A stretch of 7,886 nucleotides of DNA. It comes from an uncultured Rhodospirillales bacterium (lineage in GTDB: Bacteria > Pseudomonadota > Alphaproteobacteria > Rhodospirillales > Defluviicoccaceae). Below, in pieces: positions 1 to 5,431 of this stretch; positions within the stretch are counted from its first letter, which is position 1, and each line of letters starts with the position of its first letter. The translations under genes and the position numbers were made by a program. Under the pieces are notes generated by a model, which did not search any database, was not told the origin of the DNA, and saw nothing but the letters and a program-made list of their open reading frames with translations. The stretch is taken from the NCBI GenBank assembly GCA_937127205.1, contig CAKZLS010000033.1, positions 1 through 7,886 on the forward strand, read 5' to 3'.

Positions 1-3000
1 CGCATCGAAGTTGGGCACCTCGATCCAGGTTCCCGACCGGGCGTTGCCGTTGCCTAAGAAGTCGGACGGTGCGGTCGATCCGTCGTCGGCCGTCCACATG
101 TACAGCGTGCCGTCGTCGAGGCCGTTGCGGGCGAGGAAGCCGGCGTCGTCGGACATGTCCTTCTCGCCGACGTAGAGATACATGGGCCGGGCTTGGGCGT
201 CGTCGCCCATGAGGAACGCCGTCTTGTCTTGGACACCAGTGTCGACCACGGTGATGTTCTCCCAGTTTCCGCGGCCCATCATCGGCACCGCCCAGAAGTC
301 ACCCTTTTCGACGTCGAGTGCCCACTCCGTGCCGCCGGCAGTTTCCTCGCCGGTGAAGTAGACGCGGTCGGCCAAGCCGAGGCCCTCGCCGAAGGTGTCG
401 GCCTCGAACAATGCGCTGGAGCAGAAGCGGTTGAAGCCCCAGATGCTGTCGCCGTCGGCCACCGGATCGCCGTTCTCGTCCTCCTCGACGGCCTGGTTGA
501 TGTTGCGCGCGCCCTCAACGAAGAACTGCGAGGGGTCGTTCATCACCTTGCCGGCGCGGTCGTAGATCCGGTCAAAGGCGAGGCCGGCGTCTTCTACTTC
601 CATGGTCTCGGTGTTGATGTCGAAATAGCTGACGCGGCCAAAGCTGAGTTCAATCGGGTTGCCCTTGTCGCCGAGCACGAAGTAGGTGCTTGGAACGTCG
701 CCGATGTCCTCGAAGTCACGGACGGCGATTTCGTGGTTCACCAGCACCCGGACGGTATCGTCGTCGAAGGCATAGGCGCCGATGCCGTCAAGAATGCCCG
801 GAGGGGTGTAGCCGTTGATCTCGTTGCCGATGGTGAACAGCGGATCCACGTCGTAGTCGGTCCGTTCGTTATCGAGCCCGTAGACTTGCGCCGGTTCGTC
901 GCCCACGTCCACGGCGAAGGCCAGAAACTGGGTGAACTGGTCGTCGTTGAAATTGTTGTCGCTGACCATCACCAGCGATTTGCGGCCGTCCGCCAGGTCC
1001 GGACCCCAGGTCATGCCCTCGACATTGTCGAGCGTCATCCCCAGATCGCCGAGATCGAGAACCAGATCCTTCTGGGCGATGTTTTCCACCGGCTCGGCGG
1101 TCAGCGAGAACACGTCGCTGATGTCTTCCGCGGCGGCCGTGGTGACTTCGTATAGCTTGATGCCGTTGCCGACACCGGAAGAGAACGACCGTTCCAGCGA
1201 CAGCAGCGTGCCGCGGTCGTCGATGGCGAGCAGCTCCACCAGTCCGTTGGTTTCGAATTCGCCGGCCGGGACGGACTCTTCCGGAACCGGGTCGATGACA
1301 TAGGTGTACTCGGCGTTGTCTTCGCCGGTGCGGGCGTCCCACTCGCGAATGCGCGACAGCGAGGTGTCCTCCAGGCTGGCCGCCGGGCCGTCCTGAGTGA
1401 GGGCATTCTCCACACCGGTGTAGACCGAACCGTTGTCGGGAGAGACCGTGGCGCTCTCGAACGCCAGGTTGTTGCGGATGCCGGCGAAACCGTTGGGGGT
1501 GGTATACTTCGCGTCGATGGACAATTCCTTGAACTGCGTGCCTTCGAGCGTGAACTCGTTGACGAAGGGCGAAATGACCTGACTGGCGTCGCCCTCTGAC
1601 GCGATGAACAGGGTGTCGCGGTCGGTGAGCGCGATGCCTTCGGGATCGATGGTGCCGTCCGCGAACGGATCGCCGTTTTCGTCGTTGAGCTTGGTGACGT
1701 CGCGGAAGGTGACGTCGCCGTTTTCCAGCATCTCGTCGCTGAGATCGATGGTCACCGTGTAGAAGCGCGGGTCCGAACGGTCGTCGGAAAGGGTGTAGTA
1801 GACGTCCCGGGTGGCGTCATAGGTAATGCCCGAGAGTCCGCCGATTTGACCGCCGAAGCTGTAGAACTGGGTGGGGAAGGTGGCTTCGCCGATGAACTCG
1901 ATGCCGTCGATGGTTCTGGGTCCGCCCGCGTCCGGGTCCAGCGCCGCCCCGCCGATGTCCGGGTTGTCGGTAAAGTAGCCGTCGACGCCCAATTCGATGA
2001 ACTGGCTCAGTTCCTCCTCGAGGCCGTCGGCGTTCGGGGCGTTAGCATCGCCGTCTTCGTCGCGGAGGTCAGCCGGAAGATAGCGGTTCTCGATGCGGAA
2101 GGTGTAGGGATGGACTTGAAGGCCGGCGTCGTGGGCTTGGTCGATCAGGTCGGTGGGCTCCGCCGCCGAGCCGTCGGGATTGCGCGGGACGATGGTGTTT
2201 TTCCAGGGGCCCATGCCTTCGGCATATCCTTCGGCGATCGCCTGTAGGACCTCCGGCGTGGCCAGGTCGCCGTAGCCGGTTTCCGCGGTGATGGGACCGC
2301 TCGAGGCTTCCACAGCATCGACGAAGGCATCGCCGTAAATGGCGCGCAGGTCGTTGCCCTGTTCGATGTTGTAGAGAAGGTCGTACGGCTGATCGAAGCC
2401 ACCCCGGGCCGGATCGGTGAACGCGCCATACAACTGCACCAGCGGTGGCTCGTAGTCCATGCCGTCGGTGTCCAGCGAGACCTGAAGTTCCTTGAGATTC
2501 TGGAATTCGAAGGACTGGATAAAGATGCGGTCCGGATCGGTAAACCCTTCGTCGACCAGGGTTTCAATCACCGTTTCGCCGAGATTGACGTTGATGGGAT
2601 CACCGTTGCCGATGACGTCCAGCGCGCCGTTCTGGTTGATGTCCTCGCCACTTTCGAGCACGCCGTTACCGTTGGCGTCCTCGTTCTGGAAGGTTCCTTC
2701 GGTTTCGAAATATGTGGGATGCTTGGTTTCCGGATAGATGCCGATCTTTTCGCCGGTGGCCGCTTCGTGATCCTGGACAAGCTCGATGACCTCTCCCAGG
2801 GTCGGGATCTCGAACTGATCGTTATAGGCGGTGTTGTCGGGCCGGATCTCGGGGATCCGCTCGCGCGCCACCAGCGTCTTGATTTCGGCCAGATCGAAAT
2901 CTTCCGAGAACCATCCGCCGATCATCTGGCCATCCAGTGACTTGACCGTGAGGCGGTCGGCGAACTCAGGCTTTTCGGCCACGTCGCTGGTGGCTTCTAT

Positions 3001-3249
3001 GATAACCGGTTCGCCGTTTTCGAAAGCTATATCACCCTGTTCGTCGGTCTCGACCACCGCCAGCAGGTTTTCGTGACGCGCGATCAACACACCATCCTTG
3101 GTCGAAACCAGGTCCGGCTCGATGAAGTCGGCGCCTTGTTCGATGGCCAATTTATAGGCTTCGAGGGTGTGCTCGGGGCGATACCCGCTGGCGCCTCGAT
3201 GCCCAATAACGATGGGTGTTTCTCCGGTAAGTGTATTGTAGTCGGCCAT
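1..3249 (-). CDS. GDPD / phytase-like / PhoX-like multidomain phosphatase, 3' end off the left edge
   Basis: The frame is open from an ATG at 3249-3247 to the window edge (1083 codons, no stop). Residues about 10-431 are a glycerophosphodiester phosphodiesterase: HRGASGYRPEHT (H17, E26), IEPDLVSTKDGVLIARHE (E44, D46, H59), YPETKH (E174, K176), VHPYTFRIEN near 380 and GYFTDNPD at 424-431, so the catalytic histidines and acidic metal ligands are present. Residues about 445-785 match the esterase-like phytase family (PF13449 type): GGLSGITYD at 470-478, DPEGIAL, and NVEGMTWGP from 742. Residues about 795 onward resemble PhoX/DUF839 (LVNHE near 838-840, FTGEET); this third assignment is the least certain. 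The expected role is release of phosphate or alcohols from extracellular phosphoesters. No signal peptide is visible; with the acidic composition and Ca-type loops this fits type I export, whose C-terminal signal would lie outside the window. The start is fixed by AAGGAG 8 nt upstream. Confidence 0.9.
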   Translation of the reverse strand, partial: MADYNTLTGETPIVIGHRGASGYRPEHTLEAYKLAIEQGADFIEPDLVSTKDGVLIARHENLLAVVETDEQGDIAFENGEPVIIEATSDVAEKPEFADRLTVKSLDGQMIGGWFSEDFDLAEIKTLVARERIPEIRPDNTAYNDQFEIPTLGEVIELVQDHEAATGEKIGIYPETKHPTYFETEGTFQNEDANGNGVLESGEDINQNGALDVIGNGDPINVNLGETVIETLVDEGFTDPDRIFIQSFEFQNLKELQVSLDTDGMDYEPPLVQLYGAFTDPARGGFDQPYDLLYNIEQGNDLRAIYGDAFVDAVEASSGPITAETGYGDLATPEVLQAIAEGYAEGMGPWKNTIVPRNPDGSAAEPTDLIDQAHDAGLQVHPYTFRIENRYLPADLRDEDGDANAPNADGLEEELSQFIELGVDGYFTDNPDIGGAALDPDAGGPRTIDGIEFIGEATFPTQFYSFGGQIGGLSGITYDATRDVYYTLSDDRSDPRFYTVTIDLSDEMLENGDVTFRDVTKLNDENGDPFADGTIDPEGIALTDRDTLFIASEGDASQVISPFVNEFTLEGTQFKELSIDAKYTTPNGFAGIRNNLAFESATVSPDNGSVYTGVENALTQDGPAASLEDTSLSRIREWDARTGEDNAEYTYVIDPVPEESVPAGEFETNGLVELLAIDDRGTLLSLERSFSSGVGNGIKLYEVTTAAAEDISDVFSLTAEPVENIAQKDLVLDLGDLGMTLDNVEGMTWGPDLADGRKSLVMVSDNNFNDDQFTQFLAFAVDVGDEPAQVYGLDNERTDYDVDPLFTIGNEINGYTPPGILDGIGAYAFDDDTVRVLVNHEIAVRDFEDIGDVPSTYFVLGDKGNPIELSFGRVSYFDINTETMEVEDAGLAFDRIYDRAGKVMNDPSQFFVEGARNINQAVEEDENGDPVADGDSIWGFNRFCSSALFEADTFGEGLGLADRVYFTGEETAGGTEWALDVEKGDFWAVPMMGRGNWENITVVDTGVQDKTAFLMGDDAQARPMYLYVGEKDMSDDAGFLARNGLDDGTLYMWTADDGSTAPSDFLGNGNARSGTWIEVPNFDA
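2617..2681 (-). other. Segment encoding tandem EF-hand-like acidic loops inside the GDPD domain
   Basis: Residues about 190-211 of the fusion protein carry two consecutive acidic loops: D191, N193, N195 and G196, then E202, D203, N205, N207, G208 and D211. The DxNxNG spacing is that of EF-hand or dockerin-type calcium loops. It sits as an insert after the YPETK metal-ligand strand and helps explain why this GDPD spans about 420 residues rather than the more usual 250-350. A further loop, D397-E-D399-G-D401-A-N403, occurs near the domain end. Calcium binding is inferred from the pattern only. Confidence 0.5.
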
Positions 3250-3257
3250 TTGGTTTT

Positions 3258-3263
3258 CTCCTT
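3258..3263 (-). promoter_or_regulatory. Ribosome binding site of the GDPD fusion gene
   Basis: On the minus strand AAGGAG lies 8 nt before the ATG at 3249. This near-ideal Shine-Dalgarno sequence supports that start, and so supports a mature N-terminus that begins almost directly with the GDPD fold and has no leader peptide. Confidence 0.8.
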
Positions 3264-3514
3264 TCCCTCAATGTTGCCGAGCTCCAGCGACCGCAAAAAA
3301 TTCTATTTCTTGCGCTATGAATATTTTGATCTTGGTTTTTTAATATTTATGAAAATTAAAGTACTTAAATAAGAAAATTTAGTCCCCATAAAATATTTCA
3401 ATAAATGAAGTAACGCTAAACCCTTGGCGCTATCTGTAGGATATGGAGGGGTAAAAATTCTTGGGAGAATTATGTTTACTTAGGTTTGATACGCGCGTGG
3501 TCCGACGCACAATT

Positions 3515-3529
3515 TGTGAATGATTATCA
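3515..3529. promoter_or_regulatory. Fur-box-like site 1
   Basis: The sequence TGTGAATgATTATCA matches the 7-1-7 Fur consensus TGATAATnATTATCA at 12 of 14 positions, with a perfect right half. It overlaps a perfect 6-bp inverted repeat, ATGATT/AATCAT, at 3520-3534. The match is by eye in AT-rich DNA, so chance is possible. No iron gene is visible inside the window. Confidence 0.3.
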
Positions 3530-3639
3530 ATCATGGCCGAGTTCTTCCTTCCCCCGCTTGGTCTCATTTCTCGGACACGAGCCGATACCCAAAGCAAGCA
3601 CACCCTAGTCTTGGTATATGAAAACAGGATGACGGTTAC

Positions 3640-3765
3640 GTGAAAGTATCTACAACAAAATGTGAACCCTTATTCGAATACGTGAAAAACATTGAGACCA
3701 AAGCTGTTGTGGTCTCAGCCCAAAAATTTGAAATTCATGAAAAATTTTCGATACAATATTCCTGA
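3640..3765 (+). other. Possible 41-codon small ORF
   Basis: A GTG at 3640 opens 41 codons ending in TGA at 3763-3765, giving a protein that begins VKVSTTKCEPLFEYVKN. An AGGA lies 10 nt upstream. The GTG overlaps by four bases (GTGA) the stop of a 36-codon frame starting at ATG 3533, which itself has no Shine-Dalgarno sequence. The product is lysine-rich and not recognisable. It may be a tiny gene, a decayed fragment, or chance; its middle part contains the perfect inverted repeat at 3693-3717, which argues for chance. Confidence 0.15.
3693..3717. repeat. Perfect 8-bp inverted repeat TGAGACCA/TGGTCTCA
   Basis: The arms at 3693-3700 and 3710-3717 are perfectly complementary around a 9-base loop. 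On the minus strand the hairpin is followed shortly by a run of five T, giving it a weak intrinsic-terminator look. No minus-strand gene lies immediately upstream, so an operator-type dyad is the alternative. Confidence 0.4.
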
Positions 3766-3811
3766 TACGTCATATTTCTGGAATTATGAGCTGAGTAATT
3801 ATTTCTAATAT

Positions 3812-3826
3812 TGATAATTATTAGCA
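3812..3826. promoter_or_regulatory. Fur-box-like site 2
   Basis: The sequence TGATAATtATTAGCA matches the 7-1-7 Fur consensus at 13 of 14 positions. It is embedded in an inverted repeat CTAATA/TATTAG spanning 3805-3824. It lies about 240 bases upstream of the AraC-type gene and about 560 bases from the phosphatase start. AraC-family regulators are often part of iron-uptake loci, which makes iron control of the broken regulator conceivable, but this is inference. Confidence 0.4.
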
Positions 3827-3859
3827 AACATACCCCAATTGATAGTGTAGTTTCATTCG

Positions 3860-3877
3860 GTTTTTCCGCTGAAAAAC
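3860..3877. repeat. Short stem-loop GTTTTTC/GAAAAAC
   Basis: A perfect 7-bp inverted repeat with a 4-base loop (CGCT), extendable by one G-T wobble. It lies at the transition from the AT-rich block to GC-rich DNA, upstream of the AraC-type gene. No function can be assigned. Confidence 0.3.
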
Positions 3878-4051
3878 TTATCGGTGCCCCACTCACCTTT
3901 TTGTGAACACAATCGGCCAAGCAAGCCGAGGCGAGGCTTGACCGGTTGCGCGTGCAACATAATATGCGCCGCTCAGCGGCACGCAGATGCTCGCGAAACA
4001 AGGCTCCGCCAGAGCGCGAAGGGTTACCGCCTTTCGCTTTGACGGATCGAC

Positions 4052-4057
4052 AAGGAG
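4052..4057 (+). promoter_or_regulatory. Ribosome binding site that sets the AraC-type start
   Basis: AAGGAG lies 8 nt before the GTG at 4066. The same frame is open from an ATG at 3946, but that start has no Shine-Dalgarno sequence and would add about 40 arginine-rich residues unlike the family. GTG 4066 is therefore preferred. Confidence 0.7.
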
Positions 4058-4065
4058 AAAAAGTT

Positions 4066-5067
4066 GTGGGTCTGGATAGGTTTGGCGGGCGACGCCATTA
4101 CCTGAACAATCACTGTGGCCTGGTCACAACGGACCTGGACCAAGCCCGTGAGTCCATGGACCAGATGTGGGAACATCACCGGTCCGTTCTGAAGCGTGGC
4201 CGCAGCTACGGCTTGAGATGGCATCAGACCGAACTCGTGAACACCACTCTTAGTTACGGCCAAACGCCGAGTTCTCTACGCATCCAATGCGGTCCCATGA
4301 GTGATTCGTTCCGCATCAGCATGCACTAGACCGGGCGGGTCAATCACTGGGTCGACGGCTGTCGCACAGCCGCCACGTCGAAGCGTGCGGTGGTGCACAG
4401 GCCGGGACAAGACCTTAAGCTCGAAACCGAACCCTTTGCGCTCCTCCTGCTCACTTTTGATGGGCCTTATGTCCGGCAATGTTTTCAACAGCGGTTTGAT
4501 GAGTTCCTGTTGCCCGAGGACTGGCCGACGGACTTCTCGCTGGCCACGCCGGCGGGAAGGGCGTTGCAGGAGTTGACCCGCTGGATGGCGATACAGCTTG
4601 ATCGCCCGAATTCGGAGATCCTGAAGGAGGATTGCGCGGCGCGGGGCCTTGAGCGGACATTGCTTTCGCTGTTTCTCGACTGCGTGGCCGAGCAGTCTGC
4701 CACGGACGAGGCACCCGCCGATTATTCGTGCGAGCGCCGGGTCCGTCGTATCGAGGAATGGATTGACGTCAATTTCGCCGACCCCATCGGCATCGAAGAT
4801 CTGGCGGCGGTCGGCGGTATCAGTGTCCGCTCCGTGCAGGTGGCCTTCCGCCGGCTGCGTGCCTGCTCACCCATGCGCGTGGTCATTCGCAAGCGGCTCG
4901 AGGCCGCCCACGCGATGCTGAGCGACCCTCGCCCCGGAACCACGGTAACCGAGATCGCCACGGCGTGCGGATTCTTCAATCTCGGCCGATTCTCAGAGCG
5001 CTATCGCGAAACGTTCGGAGAGCCTCCTTCGCAGGCGCTGGCCCGCGCCTCCGGGCGATCCAGCTAG
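4066..5067 (+). pseudogene. AraC-family transcriptional regulator interrupted by an in-frame TAG
   Basis: One reading frame runs from GTG 4066 to TAG 5065-5067 (333 positions, normal length for the family) with a single internal TAG at 4327-4329, position 88. The family pattern continues on both sides of it: GLVTTDLDQARESMDQMW and DSFRISMH before, TGRVNHWVDG and VVHRPGQDL after, as in AraC-binding-like N-terminal domains of the PF14525 type. The C-terminal third is a complete AraC DNA-binding domain: first helix-turn-helix around 242-265 (IGIEDLAAVGGISVRSVQ), second around 293-318 (TVTEIATACGFFNLGRFS), then YRETFGEPPS. Normal translation would give an 87-residue N-terminal piece. Internal starts such as GTG 4390 could yield a product with an intact DNA-binding domain but a truncated sensor. 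Target genes are unknown. A sequencing error is not excluded. Confidence 0.85.
4327..4329 (+). other. In-frame amber codon in the AraC-type gene
   Basis: TAG falls between CAC and ACC with no shift of frame, where relatives usually have a residue such as glutamine or leucine before the glycine of a SGR/TGR-like turn. CAG to TAG is the simplest single change. The gene's own terminal stop is also TAG, which argues against general reassignment of UAG in this organism. Confidence 0.9.
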
Positions 5068-5099
5068 GCGCTCAATCCTCATCATCACTGGAAAAGGCC

Positions 5100-5126
5100 A
5101 AAAAACGCAATGATGGCGAATGCGTT
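5100..5126 (-). terminator. Candidate intrinsic terminator, minus strand
   Basis: On the minus strand AACGCA pairs with TGCGTT around an 11-base loop and leads into a run of six T (5105-5100), two of them within the stem. The stem is only 6 bp, so it is weak. It would end minus-strand transcripts coming from the NDT-like/TPR gene or from the structured region at 5139-5278. Confidence 0.35.
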
Positions 5127-5138
5127 ACTCGGGTAGCG

Positions 5139-5152
5139 CGGCCCGAGGGCCG
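5139..5152. repeat. Hairpin CGGCCC/GGGCCG
   Basis: A perfect 6-bp GC-only inverted repeat with only two bases between the arms. It lies 12 bases upstream, on the minus strand, of the candidate terminator and may form one stem of the same RNA element. Confidence 0.35.
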
Positions 5153-5161
5153 AGGGGATAA

Positions 5162-5225
5162 TAGAGCGTTCCTTTTCTCTGGCATTTGCCTGGAGCGGTC
5201 ACCAAGACATCCTGGTTGCGCTCTA
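5162..5225 (-). repeat. Inverted repeat TAGAGCG/CGCTCTA enclosing a smaller hairpin
   Basis: Perfect 7-bp arms at 5162-5168 and 5219-5225 enclose 50 bases. Inside, on the minus strand, ACCAGG (5216-5211) pairs with CTTGGT (5206-5201) through one G-U wobble around the loop ATGT, and a small GGC/GCC hairpin follows. The arrangement is that of a multibranch RNA closed by a long-range stem. It is seen by eye only; no folding was computed. Confidence 0.3.
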
Positions 5226-5239
5226 GCGCCGATAGGAAC

Positions 5240-5278
5240 GGCCGGGCCGCGCCGCGGGGGGTGTGGCGCAGCCCGGCC
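5240..5278 (-). repeat. Strong GC-rich 14-bp stem-loop
   Basis: The arms GGCCGGGC-x-GCGCC and GGCGC-x-GCCCGGCC pair over 14 positions around an 11-base loop. The single odd position is C opposite A on the plus strand but U opposite G on the minus strand, so the minus-strand RNA is the fully paired one. No T-run follows on either side, so it is not a standard intrinsic terminator by itself. Confidence 0.5.
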
Positions 5279-5374
5279 TTATCACAGAGGATTGTCGCGA
5301 AGCGCAGGGCGCCATCACCGGAGCCACCGCATCCCCGAGCCCAGCAGCGGTAACCGCGCGAATACCCTGTCTCA

Positions 5375-5396
5375 GGTTGCGTCGGAAGGCGCAACC
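5375..5396 (+). repeat. Hairpin GGTTGCG/CGCAACC with GGAA loop
   Basis: Perfect 7-bp arms extend, on the plus strand, by a U-G wobble and a C-G pair to a 9-bp stem capped by GGAA, a GNRA-type tetraloop. On the minus strand the wobble becomes a C-A mismatch. It sits 36 bases past the stop codon of the minus-strand NDT-like/TPR gene. Confidence 0.4.
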
Positions 5397-5431
5397 GTGG
5401 CCGAGCGTCGGGCTGCTTTCATGACCTAGTA

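Larger units (their letters stand above)
3250..4065. other. AT-rich divergent intergenic region with no convincing gene
   Basis: These 816 bases separate the divergently transcribed GDPD fusion and the AraC-type gene. Bases about 3290-3480 and 3600-3880 are strikingly AT-rich, while 3490-3600 and 3890-4065 return to the local GC level. Two Fur-box-like sites and several short inverted repeats are present: CAAGCC/GGCTTG at 3922-3940, GTTGC/GCAAC at 3945-3958 and GCCGC/GCGGC at 3968-3980. Short open frames are listed separately. I could not identify a convincing sigma-70 promoter for either flanking gene, nor a clear Pho box upstream of the phosphatase. Confidence 0.6.
5068..5431. other. Convergent intergenic region rich in hairpins
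   Basis: These 364 bases lie between the ends of the plus-strand AraC-type gene and the minus-strand NDT-like/TPR gene. They contain at least six inverted repeats. The stems that include wobbles mostly favour the minus strand: 5240-5278 and 5201-5216 become fully paired only there. An 89-codon minus-strand frame at 5125-5394 has only a TTG start and no recognisable domain. Possible identities are a long 3' untranslated region, a structured small RNA, or an interspersed intergenic repeat. Confidence 0.5.

Noticed and set aside
193..1155. Long plus-strand open frame of 320 codons
   Set aside because: It is the antisense shadow of the phosphatase fusion; its codons are phase-locked to the real minus-strand frame and its product resembles no family.
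3250..3480. Pho box upstream of the phosphatase gene
   Set aside because: I looked for paired CTGTCAT-like repeats on the minus strand and saw none convincing.
3533..3643. 36-codon plus-strand frame beginning MAEFFLPPLG
   Set aside because: No Shine-Dalgarno sequence and no recognisable product; kept only as context for the overlapping 41-codon frame.
3735..4001. 88-codon minus-strand frame
   Set aside because: No ribosome site, composition changes along it with the AT/GC boundary, and it runs through both a Fur-like site and several inverted repeats.
3946..4065. Upstream ATG extension of the AraC-type gene
   Set aside because: No ribosome site at 3946 and an arginine-rich extension atypical of the family, against an ideal ribosome site before GTG 4066.
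4327..4329. UAG read as pyrrolysine or as a reassigned codon
   Set aside because: The same gene terminates with TAG, and AraC regulators have no known need for such a residue; a nonsense mutation or sequencing error is simpler.
5125..5394. 89-codon minus-strand frame with a TTG start
   Set aside because: No ribosome site or domain; its bases are largely made of hairpin arms, so an RNA or repeat element is a better reading, though a small protein is not excluded.
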